34,130 bases of DNA from an uncultured Microbacterium sp. Its GTDB lineage: Bacteria; Actinomycetota; Actinomycetes; Actinomycetales; Microbacteriaceae. The notes beneath the pieces are model-generated. The model was not told the origin of the DNA and did no database searches. It worked only from the letters and a program-made list of their open reading frames with translations. Shown here in pieces: positions 25,693-32,692 of the stretch. The stretch spans positions 1 to 34,130 of the forward strand of contig CALKHM010000189.1 of the NCBI GenBank assembly GCA_937988695.1, written 5' to 3'. The position numbers and the translations under genes were made by a program. The stretch's first letter is position 1; each line of letters begins with the position of its first letter.

Positions 25693-26444
25693 GCGAGCAC
25701 CCCGGTCACCTGCGGGTAGTACCGCATATAGGCCTCGCCCATCGTCTCGTGCGGCAGCCCGAGGTTCGGCCCGGCGTTGCGCTTGACCTGCACCCCGCGC
25801 CGGATCGCAAGATCGGTGTAGTACGACCACATGTGCTTCTGCGCGGGCAGGCATTCCATGGCCGCGCGCTTGCGATCGAACGCCTCCGTGATGTCCAGCA
25901 GCACGTTCGGGCGGAAGTCGCACTGCTCGGGTTGGTGCGGCTCGAAGAAGAACACCGGCGGTGCGCCGATGATGTCGGTCTTCGACGGATATGAGCCGTC
26001 GGAGTTGGCGACTCCGATCGCCTGCGCGAGCACGCGGGCCTGCAGTGCCATGCGCGCGGCGGCCGCGTGATCGCCGTTGTACGGGTCGACCAGCGTGTGC
26101 GTGAGCACGACCGTCGGCTGCGCGCGTCGGTACACGTCCACGAGGGCGGCCACCGCCTCGTCGCTCTCGCGCAGCGGGTAGTCGCCGAGGTCGAGGAACT
26201 CGACGTCGGCGCCGAGGGCGGACGCCGCGGCCTGCGCCTCGTCGCGGCGAGTGGCCTTGATCTCATCGAGCGAGCGGCCCGCCAGCCACTGGCTGGCCGA
26301 CTCGCCTCGCTCGCCGTAGGACAGGCACACCACCGTCGCCCGCTCGCCACGCATCGCGGCCGCGGCGATCGCACCGCCGGCGCGCCAGACGAAATCGCCC
26401 GCGTGGGCGCTGACGACCAGAAGGGACGGGGCACTGTCAGCCAT
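25689..26444 (-). CDS. galB: 4-oxalomesaconate hydratase, PIG-L fold (GalB type)
   Basis: Zinc-dependent protein of 251 residues with the PIG-L deacetylase fold. The metal motif is AHAGDFVWRAGG (H14, D17), in place of the AHPDD of true deacetylases, and GDHAAAARM supplies the next histidine. VVCLSYGERGES also fits. This form of the motif is typical of GalB, which hydrates 4-oxalomesaconate to CHA and is unrelated to LigJ. The aldolase and tautomerase genes directly follow. First gene of the four-gene minus-strand operon; ATG 26444 has GAGGAG upstream. The extension of the frame to 26522 has no conserved residues. Confidence 0.88.
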   Translation of the reverse strand: MADSAPSLLVVSAHAGDFVWRAGGAIAAAAMRGERATVVCLSYGERGESASQWLAGRSLDEIKATRRDEAQAAASALGADVEFLDLGDYPLRESDEAVAALVDVYRRAQPTVVLTHTLVDPYNGDHAAAARMALQARVLAQAIGVANSDGSYPSKTDIIGAPPVFFFEPHQPEQCDFRPNVLLDITEAFDRKRAAMECLPAQKHMWSYYTDLAIRRGVQVKRNAGPNLGLPHETMGEAYMRYYPQVTGVLA

Positions 26445-26508
26445 GAGGCTCCTCAGGTGTGCGGCGCGGGCGCCGGCGACGGCATACGCTTCCAGACAAG
26501 CACACCGG

Positions 26509-26537
26509 CTGACATTGGTCAAGAAATTGTCTACAAT
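26509..26537 (+). promoter_or_regulatory. Putative promoter of the ligM operon
   Basis: CTGACA at 26509-26514 and TACAAT at 26532-26537 are separated by 17 nt, each one mismatch from the sigma-70-like consensus. Transcription would begin near 26544, giving a 107-nt leader to ATG 26651. It is the best promoter in the window. The leader holds a small inverted repeat, CCTAT/ATAGG, at 26558-26571, and a TTACCT direct repeat at 26543 and 26555. Confidence 0.65.
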
Positions 26538-26541
26538 CTTG
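26520..26541. promoter_or_regulatory. Putative operator between the ring-cleavage operon and ligM
   Basis: A core palindrome ATTGT-CT-ACAAT (26526-26537) extends to CAAGAAATTGT and ACAATCTTG with a two-base bulge. It covers the -10 of the ligM promoter. The core resembles GntR-type half-sites (GT-N2-AC), yet the local regulator genes are IclR and HxlR types, so the binding protein is unclear. The rest of the 206-base gap between 26445 and 26650 shows no gene. Confidence 0.55.
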
Positions 26542-26650
26542 GTTACCTGCGGAATTACCTATGGACATAGGCATCCTCGCTCCGTAGGATCGGCACCAGC
26601 CCGTCTGGACAGCCCGACCGGACACCGCCGAAGACGTCGAAGGAGAACCC

Positions 26651-28054
26651 ATGGCCGAGAACCTGCAACAGCTGCTCGACGAGAAGGGGAACATCGTCCA
26701 GATGCTCCGCAACTCCCAGCTGGGCGCCTATATCTATCCCATCGTCCCCACCGAGTTCTCGAACTGGCGGCGGGAGCAGAAGGCGTGGCGCGAGACGGCC
26801 GTGCTCTACGACCAGACCCATCACATGGTGAACTTCTTCCTGTCGGGGCCCGGTGCGCTCAAGCTCCTCAGCGACACCGGCATCAACTCGTTCGCAAACT
26901 TCCCGGTGGACACCGCGAAGCAGTTCGTGCCGACCGCCTCCAACGGCGGCGTGATCGGCGACGGCATCCTGTTCCACGAGGCCGAGAACGACTATGTGTA
27001 CGTCGGCCGCAATCCGGGAGCCAACTGGCTGCAGTTCCACGCCTCCACCGGCGGATACGACGTCGAGACCCGGTACGACGACCGCTCCCCCTCGCGCCCG
27101 TACGGCCAGGCCGTGCACCGCGACTACTACCGCTTCCAGATCCAGGGACCGAACGCGTGGCCCATCATCGAGAAGCTCGCCGGCGGCCCGGTCGAGGAGG
27201 TCAAGTTCTTCCACATGGGCCACATGACCATCGCCGGCTCCCCGGTGCGCACGCTCCGCCACGGCATGGCCGGGATGCCGGGGCTCGAGCTGTGGGGCCC
27301 GTATGCCGACCACGGCAAGATCCGCGACGCGATCCTGCAGGCCGGGGCCGAGTTCGGCATCGAGCCGTGCGGTGCCCGCGCCTACTCGTCGAACACGCTG
27401 GAGTCGGGCTGGATCCCCTCCCCGCTGCCGGCCATCTACACCGGCGGCGAGATCGAGCGCCGGTTCCGCGAGTGGTTGCCCGCCGACGGCTACGAGGCCA
27501 TCAACGCGATCGACGGCTCCTTCGTCTCCGACGACATCGACGACTACTACATGAACCCCTGGGAGCTCGGCTACGGCTCGTTCGTGAAGTTCGACCACGA
27601 CTTCATCGGTCGCGACGCGCTGGAGAAGATCGACCCGGCCACGCAGCGCAAGAAGGTCACGCTCGCCTGGAACGACGAGGATCTGGGCAAGATCCTGACC
27701 TCGGTGCTGGATCGCACCGGCCCCGGATACCAGTTCTTCGATCTGCCCAACGCCAACTACGGCTCCAGCAACTTCGACGCCGTGATCGACGCCGACGGGA
27801 ACACCGTGGGTCTGTCGATGTTCACCGGCATCACCGCCAACGAGAGGCGCGGCCTGTCGCTGGCCACCGTCGACCATGACGTTCCGATCGGCGCCGAGGT
27901 GCGCGTGCTGTGGGGTGAGAGCCCGAACACCGCCAAGAAGACCGTCGAGCCGCACGAGCAGATCGCCGTGCGCGCCGTGGTCAGCCCGGTGCCGTACGCC
28001 GAGACCGCCCGTACCGAGTACCACGGCGGCTGGCGCACGACCGGCGCTCGGTAG
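26651..28054 (+). CDS. ligM: Tetrahydrofolate-dependent aromatic O-demethylase, LigM type
   Basis: Transfers the methyl group of a methoxylated benzoate (vanillate or 3-O-methylgallate) to tetrahydrofolate, making 5-methyl-THF and protocatechuate or gallate. The 467-residue protein belongs to the GcvT fold. It closely follows the LigM of Sphingobium as I remember it: MLRNSQLGAYIYPIV near the start, AVLYDQTHHMVNF at about 50-62, RTLRHGMAGMPGLELWGPY, SNTLESGWIPSPLPAIYTG, KFDHDFIGRDALEKIDPAT and VEPHEQIAVRAVVSPVPY. Length is also the same within a few residues. ATG 26651 follows GAAGGAG. It is divergent from the GalB-aldolase-GalD-dioxygenase operon, which would take up its product. Assignment is strong; which methoxylated acid is preferred is open. 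Confidence 0.9.
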   Translation: MAENLQQLLDEKGNIVQMLRNSQLGAYIYPIVPTEFSNWRREQKAWRETAVLYDQTHHMVNFFLSGPGALKLLSDTGINSFANFPVDTAKQFVPTASNGGVIGDGILFHEAENDYVYVGRNPGANWLQFHASTGGYDVETRYDDRSPSRPYGQAVHRDYYRFQIQGPNAWPIIEKLAGGPVEEVKFFHMGHMTIAGSPVRTLRHGMAGMPGLELWGPYADHGKIRDAILQAGAEFGIEPCGARAYSSNTLESGWIPSPLPAIYTGGEIERRFREWLPADGYEAINAIDGSFVSDDIDDYYMNPWELGYGSFVKFDHDFIGRDALEKIDPATQRKKVTLAWNDEDLGKILTSVLDRTGPGYQFFDLPNANYGSSNFDAVIDADGNTVGLSMFTGITANERRGLSLATVDHDVPIGAEVRVLWGESPNTAKKTVEPHEQIAVRAVVSPVPYAETARTEYHGGWRTTGAR

Positions 28055-28065
28055 ACGCCGCGCGC

Positions 28066-28104
28066 GATCGGAGCGGGCTCGGCACGGCCGGGTCCCCTCC
28101 GATC
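28066..28104. repeat. Inverted repeat between ligM and the acyl-CoA ligase gene
   Basis: GATCGGAG at 28066-28073 pairs with CTCCGATC at 28097-28104 around a 23-nt GC-rich loop. It lies in the 84-base gap between the two genes. It could be an mRNA processing or attenuation hairpin, or chance. Confidence 0.35.
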
Positions 28105-28138
28105 CGGGCGTTCCGCACGACGAGACGAGGAGGCCTCG

Positions 28139-29782
28139 ATGCGCGCACACTATGCCGATCTCTGGCGGGCGATCGCCGCGGCTGTTCCCGACCGGGTCGC
28201 GGTCAGCGCCATCGACGGCACCGAGTGGACCTATCAGCGGTTCCTGCGCGACGCAGGAGCCCTTGCCGCGACGCTGGCAAGGAACGGACTGAGCGCGGGC
28301 GACCGCGTCGCGCTGCTGCTGCACAACCGCCCGGAGTTCCTCGTGACGGTGTTCGCGTGCCTGGCCGCCGGCTTCGTCCCCGTGCCGCTGAACTACCGGC
28401 TGCGCGCCCACGAGGTCACCGCCCTTCTCGACGACTGCGACGCCCGGGCGCTGGTCGCCCCCGCCTCGCTGGCCACGGTGGCGATCGAGGCCAGCAAGCG
28501 TGCGACGGCCGCGATGGCCGTCGTGTGGGTGGCCGACGACGCGCCTGCGGATGCCGCGGGCGTGACATGGGCCGACGCCGTGGCCTCACCGGCCACCCTG
28601 CCCGTGCCACCCGACGACGGTGAGCTGTGGCTGTACACCGGCGGCACGACCGGGCGGCCGAAGGCGGTGCGCTGGGACGAGCAGGACATGTTCGAGGCAC
28701 AGCTGGCGCCGACCTACTCCGTCGCCGGCCTCGACTGGCCGCGCACGATCGACGAGGCGGTGCGCATCGCCACCGACCCGCAGACCCCGCGGGTGGTGAC
28801 CCTGCCGCTGGCCCCGTTCCTGCACGGCACGGCGCTGACCACCTCGATGAACACGCTGTCGCTAGGCGGCACGGTGCTGGTCACCTCCTCGGCCCGCCTC
28901 GACGCCGACGAAGCGGTGCGGTTCGCGGTGGCGGCATCCGCCACCCGCATCATCGTGGCCGGGGATGGCGTGGCGGTCCCCCTCGTCGAGGCCGCGGAGC
29001 GACAGGAGCTCCGATTGCCGTCGGTGCGCACCGTGATCAGCTCGGGCATGCGGTTCAGCCCCGACACCAAGCGGCGGCTGCACGCGCTGGGCGACATGAC
29101 GATCCTGGACATGATCGCCTCCACCGAGGGCGGCGTGTACGCCTCGACCACGACCGAGGGCGCCGCCGATCTGCCCGGACGCCCGAGACCGTTCCCGAAC
29201 GCGGTCGTGCTCGATCAACAGCTGCGCGAGGTGCAGGACGAACCGGGCGCGCTCGGGATGCTCGCCCAGCACGGCGCCCTGCCGCTGGGCTATCACGGCG
29301 ATCCGGTCAAGACCGCCGAGACGTTCCCGGTCATCGACGGGGTGCGATTCGTCTGTCCCGGCGACTGGGTGCGCGTGCAGGACGACCGGCACATCGAGTT
29401 CCTCGGGCGCGGCAGCGGCGTGATCAACACCGGCGGTGAGAAGGTGTACCCGCTCGAGGTGGAAGAGGTGCTGCTGGCGCACCCCGCGGTGGCCGACGCG
29501 GTCGTGCTGGGAGCGCCCGATCCGCGCTTCGGCGAGGTCGTGACCGCGGTCGTCGCCCGCAGCGCCGAGGTGACCGCCGAGGAGCTGCTCGCCTTCGTCG
29601 ACGCTCGGCTGGCCGGCTACAAGCGGCCGCGGCACGTCCTGTTCCGGGACGGACTGGATCGCACGCCCACCGGCAAGGTCGACATGGCAGCCCTGCGCGA
29701 CGAGGTCGTGCGCGATCGCGCGGCACGATCCAGCGACGACCACGCCCGAACCGGGCAGGGCACCGCCGGTCATCCCGGCTAG
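28139..29782 (+). CDS. AMP-forming acyl-CoA synthetase / aryl-CoA ligase
   Basis: ANL-family ligase of 547 residues. The phosphate loop is YTGGTTGRPKAV at 166-177. MIASTEGG takes the place of the usual Y-G-x-T-E, GRGSGVINTGGEKV forms the hinge block, and TPTGKVD near the end holds the catalytic lysine. The GGT variant of the loop and the STEGG motif are seen in a branch of actinobacterial acyl-CoA synthetases acting on bulky or cyclic acids; the substrate here is not known. It lies 84 bp after ligM behind GAGGAGG, probably in the same operon, so it may activate an aromatic side-chain acid such as a hydroxycinnamate. The polar tail of about 20 residues is unremarkable. It is convergent with the IclR gene, 12 bp away. 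Confidence 0.9.
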   Translation: MRAHYADLWRAIAAAVPDRVAVSAIDGTEWTYQRFLRDAGALAATLARNGLSAGDRVALLLHNRPEFLVTVFACLAAGFVPVPLNYRLRAHEVTALLDDCDARALVAPASLATVAIEASKRATAAMAVVWVADDAPADAAGVTWADAVASPATLPVPPDDGELWLYTGGTTGRPKAVRWDEQDMFEAQLAPTYSVAGLDWPRTIDEAVRIATDPQTPRVVTLPLAPFLHGTALTTSMNTLSLGGTVLVTSSARLDADEAVRFAVAASATRIIVAGDGVAVPLVEAAERQELRLPSVRTVISSGMRFSPDTKRRLHALGDMTILDMIASTEGGVYASTTTEGAADLPGRPRPFPNAVVLDQQLREVQDEPGALGMLAQHGALPLGYHGDPVKTAETFPVIDGVRFVCPGDWVRVQDDRHIEFLGRGSGVINTGGEKVYPLEVEEVLLAHPAVADAVVLGAPDPRFGEVVTAVVARSAEVTAEELLAFVDARLAGYKRPRHVLFRDGLDRTPTGKVDMAALRDEVVRDRAARSSDDHARTGQGTAGHPG

Positions 29783-29794
29783 ACGACGGACGGC

Positions 29795-30658
29795 TCACAC
29801 GACGGCGGCGTGCTCCTCGTCGAGACCGGCGAAGTAGTCCAACGAGGCCCGTGACCCGCTGAACAACGGGCGCATCCGCCGGTGTCCCACCTCGTCATCG
29901 GGCAGGTAGGCCTCCTGCAGGGCGCGGCTGATGCCGGCGGCGGCGATCGTGAGCATCTCGATGAGCGCCTGCGCCGAGCGATCGTCATTGCGCACGACCA
30001 CGCCCAGGGCCGCATAGACGACCTCGTGCGGTCCGCGGATGGGTACGGCGATGCCGCGCGAGACGTCGTGGATGTGCCCGCGCAGATCCGCGAACCCCTG
30101 GCTGCGCACCCGGCGCAGCAGGGCACGCAGCGCGTCGCCGTCGCGGACCGTGTGCGCGGTGAACCGCGGCCACCCCGCGGCGATGACGTCGTCGACGAGG
30201 TCGTCGCCGGCGTGTGCGAGCAGAACGAGCCCGCTGGAGGAGACCGGCAGAGGGGTGCGCCCGCCGATGAGCGTGGCGTTGATGACGGCATCCGTCGTCG
30301 ACATCCGCTCGATGAACAGCACGTCGCGGCCGCTGCGCACCGCGAGCTGGGTGTGCTGACGCACGCGGGCGTGCACGCCCGACATCCAGGGACGGGCGAG
30401 CTCCCGCAGTCCGAGCGCGCCGGGCGTGCGCGCGGCGAACTCCCACAGCCGCACACCCAGCCGATACGAGCGGTCGGGCAGACGCTCCAGCAGTCCCTCC
30501 TCCTCCAGCTGCGCCACCAGTCGGTGGGCGGTGGATGCCGCCAGCCCTGCGTGCCGCGCGATCTCGGACAGCGTCAGATACGGACGGAACGCATCGAACG
30601 CCTCCAGCACCCGCAGATGCTTGTGCAGTGCGGATTCACCATCGGATGCCCGTGCCAT
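29795..30658 (-). CDS. IclR-family transcriptional regulator
   Basis: DNA-binding regulator of 287 residues. A winged helix-turn-helix lies at about 12-70: LHKHLRVLEAF, then LTLSEIARHAGLAASTAHRLVAQLEEEGLLERL. The C-terminal effector-binding domain (about 85-265) contains LGLRELARPWMSGVHARVRQHTQLAV and VIRGPHEVVYAALGVVV-like strands. IclR proteins often control aromatic catabolism in response to a pathway acid. It lies 18 bp after the second demethylase gene on the same strand, so the two are probably co-transcribed, and it is a natural candidate to bind the inverted repeats at 26520-26541 or 32117-32139. ATG 30658 follows GAGGA. Confidence 0.9.
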   Translation of the reverse strand: MARASDGESALHKHLRVLEAFDAFRPYLTLSEIARHAGLAASTAHRLVAQLEEEGLLERLPDRSYRLGVRLWEFAARTPGALGLRELARPWMSGVHARVRQHTQLAVRSGRDVLFIERMSTTDAVINATLIGGRTPLPVSSSGLVLLAHAGDDLVDDVIAAGWPRFTAHTVRDGDALRALLRRVRSQGFADLRGHIHDVSRGIAVPIRGPHEVVYAALGVVVRNDDRSAQALIEMLTIAAAGISRALQEAYLPDDEVGHRRMRPLFSGSRASLDYFAGLDEEHAAVV

Positions 30659-30676
30659 GCCCAGTCCTCGTGGCTC

Positions 30677-32101
30677 TCACTGCCAGGTCGCGCCGGCGGT
30701 CTGCACGCGGCGGTACTGGCGCGCCACGTCGCTGACCGGCGACGGGGCCACCGTCACCCGCACCCGGATCTGCTCGTGCGGCTCGATCCATCCCGCGCTG
30801 CGCGCTCCGCCGCCGTCCTCACCCCACACCAGGGTGAGCTCGGTGCCCGGCTCGGCGAACCTCTCCTCGACGCTGCCCAACGACATCATCGCCCGCTCGT
30901 TGTAGCTGTAGCCGGGATAGGTGCCGAATCCGACGAGGTTGCCGTCGGCGTCCTCCACCCGGTCGTAGTGCATCCGAGCGGTCGCCGACACCGGCAGGTC
31001 GACGTGCATCGCCGTCGGGCCGTCGTCGGTCAGTCGCCGGTACACGCCGGTGAAGTCATCGGGATGCCACAGCAGCGTGACCTTCCGGCGATGCGACCGG
31101 TCGGCAAGCGCCTCGAGCGCCTCACGCCCGACGAAGTCGTGATCGAACTTGACGATGTGCCCGTAGCCGAGGTCGTAGGGTGTCAGGTAGTAGTCGGCGG
31201 GATCGGCTGAGTAGAAGCTGCCGCCCAGCGACATCCGCACCGCCGCGTGGTCGGTCGTCAGCCACTGGCGGTACTCGCGCAGCTGCGGGCTCGTGTAGAT
31301 CGCGGAGAACGGCACGGCCCACCACCCCGACTCGATCACAGTGCTGAAGTACGCGAGCGATCCGATCCGCCGCAGACCGTGCGCCTGCCCGGCCTGCACG
31401 AGGGCGGTCTTGACCGCCTCGCGATCGTCCCACGGACCGGATAGCTCCAGGCCCGGCACGCCCCCCATGCTGTGCCGCATGGCGGTGACCTCGCGGCCGG
31501 CGATGCGAATCGTCGCGGAGCGGAAGAACCGGATCTCGGGCAGCGTGCCGTCGTGCAGCTCGTTCAGCAGCGCATACACGTTCGGTCCCTCGACCTGGTA
31601 GCGATACACGCTGCGCCGCCGTTCGCGGTTGAGCACCCACATGGGGTCGAGCTCGCAGTCCACCTCGAACGCGCCCGTGGAGGCATGGAACTGCACCCAG
31701 TCGGTGGTCGCCGGGTTGCCCACCAGCAGGAGGTCCTCCTCGGCGAGGAAGTACAGGATCGCGTCGCCGATGAGATGTCCCTCGGGCGCACAGGCGACGA
31801 ACTGCTTGGCTGCGCCAGGTTGGAACGTGGCGAACGAGTTCACCCCGAGGTGCGAGAACAGCCGCAGCGCGTCCTTTCCGCGCACGCGCAGGTTGTTCAT
31901 GTGGTAGCTCTGGTCGTGCAGTGCCACGCCCTGCCGCCACGACAACTGCTCATCGCGCCACGTGGTGTACTCGGCGCGCACGACCGAGGTGGGCATCATC
32001 GCCCCGAACACGTTCAGCGCCGACTTCGGCGGATTGGCGAACAACCGGTCGACGATGCCGCCCTCGTCGTCCAGGATCGACTGCAGTGTGCGCTCGGCCA
32101 T
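30677..32101 (-). CDS. Second THF-dependent O-demethylase, LigM/DesA-like
   Basis: GcvT-fold protein of 474 residues, a clear but divergent paralog of the ligM product at 26651. Shared blocks include VALHDQSYHMNNL, VRGKDALRLFSHLGVNSF, AMRHSMGGVPGLELSGPWD, VIESGWWAVPFSAIYT, VKFDHDFVGREALEAL and EPHEQIRVRVTVAPSPVS. In the syringate pathway two such enzymes act in series, DesA on syringate and LigM on 3-O-methylgallate, so this could be the DesA counterpart; the differences at active-site blocks (QSYHM for QTHHM) fit a changed substrate. It follows the HxlR gene by 63 bp and precedes the IclR gene by 18 bp, all on one strand. Family sure, substrate a guess. Confidence 0.88.
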   Translation of the reverse strand: MAERTLQSILDDEGGIVDRLFANPPKSALNVFGAMMPTSVVRAEYTTWRDEQLSWRQGVALHDQSYHMNNLRVRGKDALRLFSHLGVNSFATFQPGAAKQFVACAPEGHLIGDAILYFLAEEDLLLVGNPATTDWVQFHASTGAFEVDCELDPMWVLNRERRRSVYRYQVEGPNVYALLNELHDGTLPEIRFFRSATIRIAGREVTAMRHSMGGVPGLELSGPWDDREAVKTALVQAGQAHGLRRIGSLAYFSTVIESGWWAVPFSAIYTSPQLREYRQWLTTDHAAVRMSLGGSFYSADPADYYLTPYDLGYGHIVKFDHDFVGREALEALADRSHRRKVTLLWHPDDFTGVYRRLTDDGPTAMHVDLPVSATARMHYDRVEDADGNLVGFGTYPGYSYNERAMMSLGSVEERFAEPGTELTLVWGEDGGGARSAGWIEPHEQIRVRVTVAPSPVSDVARQYRRVQTAGATWQ

Positions 32102-32116
32102 CCGGCACCCCCATCG

Positions 32117-32139
32117 GTGAGTTCTGATTGAGAACTGAC
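32117..32139. promoter_or_regulatory. Putative operator upstream of the second demethylase gene
   Basis: GTGAGTTCT (32117-32125) and AGAACTGAC (32131-32139) form a 9-bp inverted repeat with one mismatch and a 5-nt centre, only 15 bp before the gene at 32101. A weak minus-strand promoter, CTGACA (32168-32163) and TAGAGT (32143-32138) with a 19-nt spacer, borders it. Confidence 0.5.
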
Positions 32140-32164
32140 TCTAGCACGTGCGGGTCGCGCAGTG

Positions 32165-32590
32165 TCAGGCGATCTCGTAGGTCATCTCGCGGGCGTGCAC
32201 CGGCCGCCCGCACGCGTCGCACGTCATCTGCGGCGTGCTCACGCTGCCGCACACCGTGTGCCGCAGCGTGATACGCGGTCCGTCGGTGCCCAGCCACCGG
32301 TCGCCCCACGCCTTCATCGCCAGGAACACCGGGTACAGCTCGCGGCCGGCCTCGGTGAGCCGGTACTCGTAGCGGTCGGGCCGGGTCTGATACTGACGAC
32401 GCTGGAGGATGCCCTCTTCGACCAGTGCCTTCAGCGTGCGCGCCAGCACCGACCGGGACAGGCCGAGCCGGCGCTGGAAGTCGTCGAAGCGGCGGACCCG
32501 GAAGAACGCCTCCCGCAGCACGAGCGAGGCCGCGCCCTGCTGCAGGAGCGCGCCCGTGCGCTGGACGGAGGTGGTCGGCGAATCCGGCAT
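32165..32590 (-). CDS. HxlR-like winged-helix regulator with a C-terminal zinc-binding motif
   Basis: Transcription regulator of 141 residues. The winged helix spans about 10-100: VLREAFFRVRRFDDFQRRL, then LSRSVLARTLKALVEEGILQRR and the wing YEYRLTEAGRELYPVF. It lacks the N-terminal Cys-Pro that many HxlR proteins carry. The last 35 residues add three cysteines, in HTVCGSVS and CDACGRPVHAREM, likely to bind zinc or sense redox. It is divergent from the PaaK-like ligase gene with a 102-base gap between them, and upstream of the second demethylase on its own strand, so it may control both. ATG 32590 is the first start after a stop and has no ribosome binding site. Confidence 0.87.
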   Translation of the reverse strand: MPDSPTTSVQRTGALLQQGAASLVLREAFFRVRRFDDFQRRLGLSRSVLARTLKALVEEGILQRRQYQTRPDRYEYRLTEAGRELYPVFLAMKAWGDRWLGTDGPRITLRHTVCGSVSTPQMTCDACGRPVHAREMTYEIA

Positions 32591-32596
32591 GACGCG

Positions 32597-32602
32597 AACC
32601 TA
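32597..32602 (-). promoter_or_regulatory. Putative -10 element (TAGGTT) for the leaderless HxlR gene
   Basis: TAGGTT on the minus strand ends 6 nt before the ATG at 32590, and no Shine-Dalgarno sequence is present. A TTGAAC at 32616-32611 lies too close (8 nt) to be its -35. Confidence 0.4.
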
Positions 32603-32692
32603 CCGCACCCGTTCAACGGAAGGCCTCGGGCACCCGGGCGGATTCGGTGGTAATGATGGGGGCGCACGTCGTCATGCGTCGAGGAGGACCCG

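Noticed and set aside
26445..26530. A minus-strand promoter for the GalB operon
   Set aside because: TTGACC is present but no good -10 lies 16-18 nt downstream; other combinations match poorly. The operon must have one, but I cannot place it.
28066..28104. Rho-independent terminator after ligM
   Set aside because: The 8-bp stem has a 23-nt loop and no T-run follows, so it is listed only as an inverted repeat.
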